Shown in pieces: positions 1 to 7,833 of a stretch of DNA of 35,934 nt. Made by a program: the position numbers and the translations under genes. Positions within the stretch are counted from its first letter, which is position 1. Each line of letters opens with the position of its first letter. This DNA is from Nostoc parmelioides FACHB-3921. Its GTDB lineage: Bacteria > Cyanobacteriota > Cyanobacteriia > Cyanobacteriales > Nostocaceae. The notes under the pieces were generated by a model, which was not told where the DNA came from, made no database searches, and saw only the letters and a list, made by a program, of their open reading frames with translations. Where the stretch lies: the NCBI RefSeq assembly GCF_014696625.1, contig NZ_JACJQL010000060.1:1-35934 (forward strand). The letters are read 5' to 3'.

Positions 1-903
1 CCCACCAGAGCAGCATTAGGTGAGTTTGTCATCTTTAATGAAGATGGCACACCTGCTGTCACATTGGAAGGTATTGCTGGCTTCCCAACCCCAGATGGCA
101 CTGGTGGTGGTTTCTTCGTTACTTTAACTGAACCTACAGCATCTCTCAGTCTCAAGGTGTTTGATGATGGTGCGAATGAAGGTATTGAAAGTTTCACCTT
201 CAATTTGGTGGATGGAGAACAGTATCAAGTTAGCCCCGATGCTGGTAGTATCGCTCTGAGTATCAGTGATACCCCAACCAATCCTGTTGGTGGTGCTGGT
301 GACGATATTGTGGTTGGTACTGACAGCAACAACAGTTTGTTTGGTAATGCTGGTAATGACCGCATCTTTGGCGGTCTGGGTAATGACTACTTATTTGGTG
401 GTGCTGGCGATGACTACTTAGATGGTGGCGAAGGTAACGACGCATTGTTTGGTGGTGCTGGTACAGATACCTTATTGGGTGGTGCTGGCAATGACTACCT
501 CACAGGCGGTGCTGGCGATAACATCTTAAATGGGGGTGATGGTAACGATATCCTCTATGGTAATGGTGGCAATGACACCTTACTGGGTGGTGCTGGCAAT
601 GACATTATCTACAGTGGTGCTGGTAACGACTTGATTAACGGTGGTCTGGGTAATGACCTCATTTTCTTGAATGGTGGACAAGATACCGTCGTTGTGGCTC
701 AAGGTGCTGGTATTGACACTATCAACAATTTCCAAGTCAGCTTGGGTCAAAAGGTTGGTTTGAGTGGTGGACTCGCCTTTGAGCAACTAGCTTTAACTCA
801 AAGCGGTTTGGATACGTTGGTGAAAGTCGGTGATGAAACTCTGGCTGTGTTGAAGTTTGTTCAATCTAGTGATTTGAGTTCTTCAGCTTTTACAACGGTC
901 TAA
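1..903 (+). CDS. RTX/Calx-beta calcium-binding secreted protein (5' partial)
   Basis: The reading frame is open from the first base of the window, so the start lies upstream; a TTG at 64 is only an internal codon. The visible 300 residues begin in a Calx-beta-like beta-sandwich tail (residues about 1-95, with the typical EGIESFTFNL strand). About twelve glycine- and aspartate-rich nonapeptides of the RTX type follow (GGxGNDxLx, residues about 115-222), and then a C-terminal globular tail without further repeats. RTX repeats bind calcium after export, and such proteins usually leave by a type I system using an uncleaved C-terminal signal; that route is family knowledge, not seen here. The tail is closely paralogous to the end of the next gene. 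Function beyond calcium binding at the cell surface or outside the cell is unknown. Confidence 0.85.
   Translation, partial: PTRAALGEFVIFNEDGTPAVTLEGIAGFPTPDGTGGGFFVTLTEPTASLSLKVFDDGANEGIESFTFNLVDGEQYQVSPDAGSIALSISDTPTNPVGGAGDDIVVGTDSNNSLFGNAGNDRIFGGLGNDYLFGGAGDDYLDGGEGNDALFGGAGTDTLLGGAGNDYLTGGAGDNILNGGDGNDILYGNGGNDTLLGGAGNDIIYSGAGNDLINGGLGNDLIFLNGGQDTVVVAQGAGIDTINNFQVSLGQKVGLSGGLAFEQLALTQSGLDTLVKVGDETLAVLKFVQSSDLSSSAFTTV
343..666 (+). repeat. RTX nonapeptide repeat block, 12 units of 27 bp
   Basis: Twelve consecutive 27-bp coding units translate to variants of GGAGNDxLx. The units are imperfect at DNA level. The sixth unit from the end reads GGAGDN in place of the usual ND/DD order, and the same irregular unit recurs at the same place in the downstream paralogue. 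Confidence 0.85.
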
Positions 904-912
904 TGATTTTGT

Positions 913-941
913 GGTGAATGGTTAGTTATTGACCATTCACC
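913..941 (+). terminator. Hairpin just after the first RTX gene
   Basis: Perfect 10-bp inverted repeat, GGTGAATGGT (913-922) and ACCATTCACC (932-941), with a 9-nt loop, starting 10 bases after the stop codon. No clean T-tract follows, so it may be a weak terminator or an mRNA 3' end stabiliser. Confidence 0.45.
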
Positions 942-946
942 GTTTC

Positions 947-1000
947 GGTATTGCTGAATGAAAGTGTGAGTTGATTTTCATACCTCAATTCAGCAATGCC
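947..1000 (+). terminator. Second inverted repeat with T/A-rich tail
   Basis: A 13-bp stem with one G-T wobble pairs 947-959 with 988-1000 (core ATTGCTGAAT / ATTCAGCAAT). A small inner pairing ATGAAA / TTTCAT (958-963 / 976-981) competes with it. TTAATTAATTTTA follows directly, as expected of an intrinsic terminator. Together with the hairpin at 913 it probably separates transcription of the two RTX genes. Confidence 0.4.
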
Positions 1001-1011
1001 TTAATTAATTT

Positions 1012-1039
1012 TAGAGGGACGCAGAGTTACGCAAAGTAT
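1012..1039. repeat. Dispersed ACGCARAG-type repeat in the RTX intergenic gap
   Basis: GACGCAGAGTTACGCAAAG contains two ACGCARAG octamers separated by TT. It is a degenerate copy of the element that recurs in gaps and genes across the window. The rest of the 904-1101 gap (1040-1101) shows no clear promoter or ribosome site. Confidence 0.6.
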
Positions 1040-1101
1040 TTCTCGAAAACCGATCCGGAACACTTGTTGAGTGAACATTTCATGAATCGGAAAACCCTAT
1101 T

Positions 1102-4100
1102 ATGACAAGTTTAGTAAACTTCAATGCGATCGCTGGTGCTTTTGACTCTCAAGATAATTTAGTCGCATCAGCAATTGTCAAATCCCTAGAAGATGGTACT
1201 TCTCTGCTAACTTTTGTGTTTAGTGTTGATGGCGAAGTCCCCGCAGAAGGATTAATTGTCACGGTGAATAGTGATATTGCTTTCCGTGATAACTTCAGTA
1301 ATCTGGGACTTGAACCATTTTCTCCTGGGGGTGAATTTGTCGGTGCAGTCTTCAACGCAGATGGGGAAGCTACTGGATTTAAATTTAAACTAACTCAAGC
1401 AAATGCGTTAATCAATCTTGCTGTCAAAGATAACGGTGCTGGGACGCAAACAGCAACTTTCACACTGGAAGCTGGCGATGACTACAGCATTGGTGATAGT
1501 TCGTCAGAAGTCACCTTCTACGCCAGCCTTGAGGAAGTACCTACTCCTAGTGTGACACCGGAAATCAGCCTGAGTGTGGAAAATGCCACTATTAGCGAAG
1601 CTGAAGGTAATACCACTACACTCAACTTTACCCTCAGTGAACCACCACCAGCCGGAGGTGTACTCGTTTATGTTAAGAGTAATACTCAAACTGGTGGCGA
1701 AGGCGACCCCGCAGGACGGGATATATCGGAATTCGATGTTTACAATGCTCAAGTTGAGGGGGGCGTTTTCCCTGCACCTAATTTTGCTGCCAACGGTTTT
1801 TACTTTAAAATCACTGAGCAAACCGCTAGTATTACTCTGTCAGCCTTTGCTGATGATGCCGTTGAAGGTATTGAAGAATTGACTTTCAATTTGCAATCAG
1901 CCCCCGGTTATACGATTAATGAAACTGCATCAGGAGCTACTATCACAGTAGTAGATGATGCAACCTCCCAAATTCAAGTCAGTCTCACCACCTCTCCACA
2001 ATTGCTGATTGAGTCGGAAAGCACTGTATCACTACATACTTTTAATCTCAGTGCTACGCCACCAGCCGCAGGTGTGACTGTATCGGTAAATGCTCCCAAC
2101 CTGAACGAGTTTAACCTTGATGCTATCCAAGTTGAGGGAGGGGAAATTGTCGCTATCCGCAGTGATGGATTTGACTTAAAAATTACTGCTAAGTCGGCAA
2201 CAATTCAGCTACCTGTGCAGGCGGATGGTGTGGCTGAATCTGTTGAGACGGCAGTGTTTAGCCTGTTACCAGGTGCAGGATATCAGGTGAATCAGGCTGC
2301 AAATTCTGGTAATTTTACGATTGTTGATGTACCTGAATTAGCACCTCCTTTGAGTGAAGTTAGTGAACCCAACGACACAATTGACACAGCTTTTGATACA
2401 AGGTTGAGTGCAGCTGCGCCTTTCTTTACTATCAATAGCACCCTGGATTTTGATTTTGATAATAGCTACGTCACTGAAAACGGTTTAGTTTATGTAGATG
2501 CTTCCGAAGATGTAGACTTCTACAAAGTTGAACTGAAAGCTGGTGACACTATCAAAATTGATACTGACTCCAATCAATTTGCAGATGGGAGAAAGGTAGA
2601 TACTTGGTTGCGTCTGTTCGATGTCAGTGGTACAGAATTAGCATCGAATGATGATGGTGCAGCCCCAAATGAAGTTTTTGACTCTGGTTTCCAGTCCTAC
2701 ATTGAATTTACTGCCCCTAGTGACGGTGTTTACTATGTGGGCGTGACTCTGTATAACAACAGTGAGTATGACCCCAACAAACCTGCTAGTGGTAATGGTT
2801 ATAGCAGCACTGACCCAGATGAGTATGGTACTGGTGAGTATACCCTCAACATCAGTCTCAACAACCCCAATGGCTTTGTAGCTGGAGCGACGGAAATTCC
2901 CCCAGGTAATGGCGAAGGCCCTACCATCTTCCTGCAAACGATCGCCGGAACTTACAATAATGATTTCGAGAACCGCGATTTTCAAATTTTAGCCCCGGCT
3001 TTGGTGGAAACATCTGGGGAAGATGCGGGTTCTGCACTAAATATTGTCTTGGTTGCTGGTGGTGAAGTTCCCGAAGAGGGGATTGATGTTTTTATTACCA
3101 GTAATATTGTTCTGACAGATTACTTTGGTGGTGTGGAAGAAGATTATTCAGTCGCTTATGGGGGGAATCTCAACGGTAAACCCTTTAGTCGTGGTGGGGA
3201 ATTTCTGGATGCTGTTTACAACGAAGCTGGTGAGGCTATTGGCTTTAGGTTCAGGCTGACAGAATCTTTTGCTACGATTACCCTCAATCCCACAAATCGA
3301 GAGGAAGCGGAAACTGACGGGGCAGAAACGGCTACATTTACTATTGTGGAAAGCCTTGGCTACCAAGTCAATCCGGCTGCTAGCAGTTCTACTGTCACCT
3401 TCTACGATACCCTAGAGCAAGTTCCTGCTCCCTCGGTGACTCCAGAAGTCAGTTTGGCGTTTAGCACCACAGAATTAATTGAGTCTGAGGAAACTTCTTT
3501 CACAATCACTCTTTCTCTGAGTGAACCACCTCCAGCAGAAGGTGTACAAGTTTACATCAGTGGCAACGCTCAAGATGCCTTGAATGAGTTTAGCATCTTC
3601 CAAGCACAGTTTACTGGTGGTGTACCGATCGCCGATGGTGCAGTTAGTGGCTTCTATTTTAAGTTGTTGGCTCAAACTGCAACTATTACCTTACCTGTAT
3701 TTAACAGTACCGACATTGTTGAAGGGATTGAGGAATTTAATTTTGAGGTCAAGCCTGGAGTTGGTTACACTGTCAATCCAGAACAGAGTTCGGCTGTCAT
3801 TACGATTAAAGATACTCCTGAGTCGGAGATTCAGGTTAGTCTCAGCACTGAACCACAGGTGTTGATTGAGACGGAAGGAACGGTAGCCAAGCTGAATTTT
3901 AGCTTGAGTGCTACCCCACCAGTTGCAGGGGTGATTGTCACCGTCAGCGTGACTGATATTGCTGAAAACTTTGTCACAGATAGCTTGGTGGTAGAGGGAG
4001 GGGAATTACTGGGATATTCAGCCGCAGATAATACCTTCACTCTGAAGATTACCGAAAAGACTGCGAGTTTAAGTGTAGCGATCGCCAACGATAATATCGC

Positions 4101-5355
4101 TGAAGGTGTCGAAACGGCTACTGTAACTCTCTTAGCTGGTGATGGTTATCAAATTAACCCCCTAGCTAATAGCGGTACATTGACACTCGTGGATTCACCA
4201 GAACTAGCTCCTAGTTCCTTAGAAGAATCTAATGATACTCTAGCAACTGCGATCGCCACTGGGTTGACTACAACTAACACCACAGTCACCTTTGATGGCG
4301 AAATCGCTGAATATACCGTCGGGGAAGGTGAGGAAAGCATTCAGGTTGACGGGACTGAGGATGTAGACCTATACAAAGTCAATCTCAAGGTAGGGGAGAA
4401 GCTCTCAATTAACGTTGATGCGGCAGAAATTGATTCTAAGTTACTGTACGCACAGTTGCGAATCTTTGATGCAGAAGGTAATGAACTGGCGAAGACCGAT
4501 TTTGATGACTTTCAAGCCGCACCATATGAGGTGTTCTCAGCCTTTAATGACCCTTACTTAGAGTTCACCGCCGAAACAACTGGTACTTACTATGTTGGCA
4601 TCAGTCAGATTGGTAATGACTACTATGATCCAAATATGGTTGGTAGTGGTTCTGGTTGGCTATTCGCTGATTTCGGAATTGAAAATGGTGAGTACACAGT
4701 TAGTTTTAATCTAACTCCAGAGCAACCGACTAACCCCGTTGGGACTTCAGGTGATGACACCCTGATTGGGACTTATGAGGAAGAGAGCCTGTTTGGTAAC
4801 GCTGGTAATGACACACTCTATGCTAGAGGCGGTGATGACAAGCTATTTGGCGGTGCTGGTGACGACCTCTTAGATGGTGGCGAGGGTAATGACGCGCTGT
4901 TTGGTGGTGGTGGTACAGATACCTTGCTTGGTGCTGCTGGTAATGACTACTTAACTGGTGGTGCTGGCGACAATCTATTAGATGGGGGTGACGGTAATGA
5001 TCTCCTCTATGGTAGTGGTGGTCAAGATACTTTACTGGGCGATACTGGTGATGACATTATCTACAGTGGCTCTGGTGATGACTTGATTAATGGTGGTCTT
5101 GGTAATGACATCATCTTCTTGAATGGTGGTCAAGATACTGTGGTTGTGGCTCAAGGTGCTGGTGTTGACACTATCAACAATTTCCAAGTCAGCTTGGGTC
5201 AAAAGGTTGGTTTGAGTGGTGGTATCACTTTTGAGCAACTAACTTTCAGTCAAAGTGGTTTGGATACGCTGATTCAGATTGGTGATGAGGCTCTGGCTGT
5301 GTTGAAGTTTGTTCAATCTAGTAGTCTGAGTTCTGAGGTGTTTACTGTTGTTTAA
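1102..5355 (+). CDS. Large Calx-beta / PPC / RTX secreted calcium-binding protein (1417 aa)
   Basis: A complete 1417-residue protein with no N-terminal signal peptide. It has two homologous halves (about 1-605 and 610-1200). Each half holds a Calx-beta-like unit with a FSxGGEF motif, two more Calx-beta-like repeats rich in LSEPPPAxGVxVY strands, and a pre-peptidase C-terminal (PPC)-like domain (about 415-597 and 1036-1200; EDVDFYKVELKAGD and EDVDLYKVNLKVGE, ending in YYVG). Twelve RTX nonapeptides (about 1232-1339) and a conserved tail follow. The layout fits a type I-secreted extracellular or surface calcium-binding protein. No protease or other catalytic motif was recognised. It lies 198 bp downstream of a paralogue with a nearly identical tail, so the pair arose by tandem duplication. 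No evidence links it to the peptide cluster beyond proximity. Confidence 0.88.
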   Translation: MTSLVNFNAIAGAFDSQDNLVASAIVKSLEDGTSLLTFVFSVDGEVPAEGLIVTVNSDIAFRDNFSNLGLEPFSPGGEFVGAVFNADGEATGFKFKLTQANALINLAVKDNGAGTQTATFTLEAGDDYSIGDSSSEVTFYASLEEVPTPSVTPEISLSVENATISEAEGNTTTLNFTLSEPPPAGGVLVYVKSNTQTGGEGDPAGRDISEFDVYNAQVEGGVFPAPNFAANGFYFKITEQTASITLSAFADDAVEGIEELTFNLQSAPGYTINETASGATITVVDDATSQIQVSLTTSPQLLIESESTVSLHTFNLSATPPAAGVTVSVNAPNLNEFNLDAIQVEGGEIVAIRSDGFDLKITAKSATIQLPVQADGVAESVETAVFSLLPGAGYQVNQAANSGNFTIVDVPELAPPLSEVSEPNDTIDTAFDTRLSAAAPFFTINSTLDFDFDNSYVTENGLVYVDASEDVDFYKVELKAGDTIKIDTDSNQFADGRKVDTWLRLFDVSGTELASNDDGAAPNEVFDSGFQSYIEFTAPSDGVYYVGVTLYNNSEYDPNKPASGNGYSSTDPDEYGTGEYTLNISLNNPNGFVAGATEIPPGNGEGPTIFLQTIAGTYNNDFENRDFQILAPALVETSGEDAGSALNIVLVAGGEVPEEGIDVFITSNIVLTDYFGGVEEDYSVAYGGNLNGKPFSRGGEFLDAVYNEAGEAIGFRFRLTESFATITLNPTNREEAETDGAETATFTIVESLGYQVNPAASSSTVTFYDTLEQVPAPSVTPEVSLAFSTTELIESEETSFTITLSLSEPPPAEGVQVYISGNAQDALNEFSIFQAQFTGGVPIADGAVSGFYFKLLAQTATITLPVFNSTDIVEGIEEFNFEVKPGVGYTVNPEQSSAVITIKDTPESEIQVSLSTEPQVLIETEGTVAKLNFSLSATPPVAGVIVTVSVTDIAENFVTDSLVVEGGELLGYSAADNTFTLKITEKTASLSVAIANDNIAEGVETATVTLLAGDGYQINPLANSGTLTLVDSPELAPSSLEESNDTLATAIATGLTTTNTTVTFDGEIAEYTVGEGEESIQVDGTEDVDLYKVNLKVGEKLSINVDAAEIDSKLLYAQLRIFDAEGNELAKTDFDDFQAAPYEVFSAFNDPYLEFTAETTGTYYVGISQIGNDYYDPNMVGSGSGWLFADFGIENGEYTVSFNLTPEQPTNPVGTSGDDTLIGTYEEESLFGNAGNDTLYARGGDDKLFGGAGDDLLDGGEGNDALFGGGGTDTLLGAAGNDYLTGGAGDNLLDGGDGNDLLYGSGGQDTLLGDTGDDIIYSGSGDDLINGGLGNDIIFLNGGQDTVVVAQGAGVDTINNFQVSLGQKVGLSGGITFEQLTFSQSGLDTLIQIGDEALAVLKFVQSSSLSSEVFTVV
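4795..5118 (+). repeat. RTX nonapeptide repeat block, 12 units of 27 bp
   Basis: Twelve 27-bp units with the same unit order as the block at 343-666, including the irregular GGAGDN unit and the GGEGNDALF unit. The order match shows the whole array was duplicated together with the gene end rather than expanded separately. Confidence 0.85.
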
Positions 5356-5362
5356 GTGAGAG

Positions 5363-5478
5363 TTTAAACGCAGAGGGGCGCGGAGGTAAGCGCAGAGGTA
5401 CGCAAGGAGGAATGTTTCATATTCCCTTTGCGCCTTTGCGCCTACTCTTCGAGAACGACTTCGTCGAATGCGTGAGAA
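5363..5478. repeat. Composite dispersed repeat between the RTX gene and the monooxygenase gene
   Basis: Three pieces are adjacent. At 5363-5410 lie ACGCAGAG/GCGCGGAG-type units, ending in an AAGGAGG that only mimics a ribosome site. At 5426-5442 lie CTTTGCGC octamers. At 5449-5469 lies a small palindromic stretch with TTCGA...TCGAA arms. The first 23 bases (5363-5385) recur exactly, inverted, at 26783-26805. Confidence 0.7.
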
Positions 5479-5504
5479 AAAACAATAAGTGGTTAATTAA
5501 AAGT

Positions 5505-6575
5505 ATGGATTTTAGTCTGTTTTATTTTGATGGTGATGGTTCTGTTGCTCGTCTAAATCAATATCAGCTTTTGATAGAGAGTGCTAAGTTTGCTGATACT
5601 AACGGTTTTACGGCTGTTTGGACTCCAGAGCGACATTTTCACTCTTTTGGTGGTCTGTACCCTAATCCAACTCTGACAAGTGCGGCTTTGGCGATGATTA
5701 CTGAAAGGGTACAGCTACGGGCTGGGAGTTTTGTTTTACCTTTACATGACCCTGTACGGGCTACGGAAGAGTGGGCTGTGGTGGATAATTTATCACATGG
5801 TCGGGTAGCGATCGCCTTTGCTTCTGGTTGGACTGTAGATGATTTTGTTTTAGCTCGTGAACCCCATGCTCACCGCAAAGCCGTGATGTGGCGTGATTTG
5901 GAGGTGATGCGGAAGCTGTGGCGGGGTGAAGCTATTGAACGTCAAGATGCGACTGGGAAAACTTTCACAGTAAAAACACTGCCTCGTCCTGTACAAAATG
6001 AACTACCCGTCTGGATGACTTGTCAATCTTCAGAAACCTTTGTGGAAGCAGGAAAATTAGGAACTCATATTTTGACTTCCTTATTAGGTGGTACTCTTAA
6101 TGATATTGTTCCAAAAATTCAACTTTATCGAAAATCTTTAGCCAAACATGGACACGACCCCCAATCGGGGAAAGTGGCGTTGATGATTCATACCTTTTTA
6201 GGGGATGATATCAATGATGTGAAAGCAAAAGTTACACAGCCTTTCTGCAATTATCTGAAAACTCACTACGACTTGCTGGAAAATCTGGCTAAGGGTATGG
6301 GGTTAAATGTCAGTATCAAAAACTTCTCGGAAGATGATATTGATAGTTTACTGCAATTTGGCGTGGAAGGATTTATGAAAGGGCGATCGCTCATTGGCAC
6401 TCCTGCAAGTTGTCTTCCGTTTCTGGAACAAATTCAAGCGGCTGGTGTTGATGAAGTTGCTTGTTTAATTGATTTTGTGCAAGATTACGATTTAGTGATG
6501 GCAAGTCTACCATTTGTTAGTCAATTAAAGCTGTTGCAGGAAAATAAAAAATCAATGGTTGGTGTAAGGGTGTAG
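5505..6575 (+). CDS. LLM-class flavin-dependent monooxygenase, natural-product (MupA/Atu3640-like) type
   Basis: A 356-residue protein of the bacterial luciferase-like fold. MDFSLFYFDG at the N terminus, WTPERHFHSFGGLYPNP, LRAGSFVLPLHDPVRATEEW and GRVAIAFASGW match the subfamily found within or beside PKS/NRPS systems, where it uses reduced flavin and oxygen to hydroxylate or otherwise oxidise carrier-bound or released intermediates. Here it stands alone rather than as a domain. I chose ATG 5505 because the family starts with this strand; an in-frame ATG at 5412 would add 31 residues encoded by dispersed-repeat DNA. Its 26-bp gap to the exporter genes suggests co-transcription with them. It is likely a tailoring enzyme for the peptide made downstream; the substrate position is unknown. 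Confidence 0.88.
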   Translation: MDFSLFYFDGDGSVARLNQYQLLIESAKFADTNGFTAVWTPERHFHSFGGLYPNPTLTSAALAMITERVQLRAGSFVLPLHDPVRATEEWAVVDNLSHGRVAIAFASGWTVDDFVLAREPHAHRKAVMWRDLEVMRKLWRGEAIERQDATGKTFTVKTLPRPVQNELPVWMTCQSSETFVEAGKLGTHILTSLLGGTLNDIVPKIQLYRKSLAKHGHDPQSGKVALMIHTFLGDDINDVKAKVTQPFCNYLKTHYDLLENLAKGMGLNVSIKNFSEDDIDSLLQFGVEGFMKGRSLIGTPASCLPFLEQIQAAGVDEVACLIDFVQDYDLVMASLPFVSQLKLLQENKKSMVGVRV

Positions 6576-6601
6576 GGGTGTTTTGGTTAGGTTTTAAGTT
6601 C

Positions 6602-7768
6602 ATGAAAAAATGGTGTAACTTAACGATTATTTTGGGCTTATTAAGTCTATCTACAGCTTGTACAACATCACAGGCAAATATTAATTCTACTGCTCAAATT
6701 GCCGTCGAACCTGCACCTGTGACTGCTGTAATTGCACTGGGACAAATTGAACCAGAAGGGGAAGTAATTAAGCTTTCTGTGCCTAATGCTCAAGATAGTC
6801 GAGTTAACCAAATTTTGGTGAAGGAAGGGGATTTTGTTAGAACAAACCAAGTTATAGCAATTTTACAAGGAATTGATCAATTAGAAGCAGATTTACGCGA
6901 TGCTGAGGCTAATGTGCGTTTGCATGAGGCGGAACTTTTAAAGGTGCAGCAAGGTGAAGCTAAACAAGCTGAAATTGCCGCACAAAGAGCTACTATTGCT
7001 CGTTTAGAAGCGCAGTTGAAAGCAGAAACTATCCAAAAGCAAGCTGCTATAAATAGTGCAGAAGCAACACTACAAGAAGCACAATTAACTTATCAACGTC
7101 GCCAAGATTTATCTACTGAAGGTGCTATTTCTATTGCAGATGCAGACACAGCTAAAAGAGAATTAGCTACGGCTGAAGCTACCTTGATGGAACGCCAAGC
7201 AGAATTAGAGAAAACTATCACGACTTTACAAGCACAAATTACTCAAGAAGAGGCGACATTAGCACAATTAAAAGAAATTCGTCCCGTAGATGTCAGAATT
7301 GCGAAAGTGCATTTAGAGAAAGCTAAAATTGCTGTCATTCAAAAAAAAGCTCAATTAGAAAATGCCAAAGTCCGCGCTCCTTCTGCTGGTCAAATATTAA
7401 AAATAAATACTCGTATTGGTGAGCAAGTCAACACTAATCAAGGGATTGTCGAAATTGCTCAAACTAACCGAATGTTTGCTGTGGCTGAAGTAGCGGAAAC
7501 TGATATTGATAAGGTGCGTCTCGGACAAAAAGCAATTATTAGCAGCGAGTATGGTGGTTTTAGTGGTGAAATTAAAGGTACTGTTGAACAAATTGCTTTA
7601 CAAATTGGTAAAAGAACTCTGCAAAATGCTGCTAATACAAGAGGCCCTACAACTGACGATAATTCACGGGTGATTGCTGTTAAGGTGCGGATTGACCCTA
7701 AGTATAATTCTAAAATTGCTGCTTTAACTTATATGTTGGTACGGGTAAAGATTGATATTGGGCGGTAG
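6602..7768 (+). CDS. DevB/HlyD-type ABC exporter membrane fusion lipoprotein
   Basis: From ATG 6602 the 388-residue product starts MKKWCN, has a hydrophobic stretch and then LSTAC, a lipobox-like site, so it is probably a lipid-anchored periplasmic adaptor. An in-frame GTG at 6578 would place eight residues before this signal and is less likely. The body has the membrane-fusion plan: an N-terminal beta/lipoyl half (QILVKEGDFVRTNQVIAIL), a long alanine-, glutamate- and glutamine-rich coiled coil (about 95-250), the second lipoyl half (APSAGQILKINTRIGEQV) and a beta-barrel region (AVAEVAETDIDKVRLGQ). Members of this family link an inner-membrane ABC permease to outer-membrane export. It is followed by the DevC-type permease gene, the usual order in cyanobacterial devBCA operons. 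Confidence 0.85.
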   Translation: MKKWCNLTIILGLLSLSTACTTSQANINSTAQIAVEPAPVTAVIALGQIEPEGEVIKLSVPNAQDSRVNQILVKEGDFVRTNQVIAILQGIDQLEADLRDAEANVRLHEAELLKVQQGEAKQAEIAAQRATIARLEAQLKAETIQKQAAINSAEATLQEAQLTYQRRQDLSTEGAISIADADTAKRELATAEATLMERQAELEKTITTLQAQITQEEATLAQLKEIRPVDVRIAKVHLEKAKIAVIQKKAQLENAKVRAPSAGQILKINTRIGEQVNTNQGIVEIAQTNRMFAVAEVAETDIDKVRLGQKAIISSEYGGFSGEIKGTVEQIALQIGKRTLQNAANTRGPTTDDNSRVIAVKVRIDPKYNSKIAALTYMLVRVKIDIGR

Positions 7769-7833
7769 TTTGTGGGAGTTTTAAAAGCTAAAAGGTGCTT
7801 AAAGTTTTCTGTTGCGTCTATTTAGAATTGTTA

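Noticed and set aside
263..786. Minus-strand open frames across the RTX repeats (also 5032-5238)
   Set aside because: They encode low-complexity Thr/Asn/Gln/His strings that mirror the periodic RTX codons on the other strand, match no known family and sit inside a clear gene.
64..903. Start of the first RTX gene at TTG 64
   Set aside because: The frame is open back to base 1 and the Calx-beta strand continues upstream of 64, so the gene is cut by the window edge.
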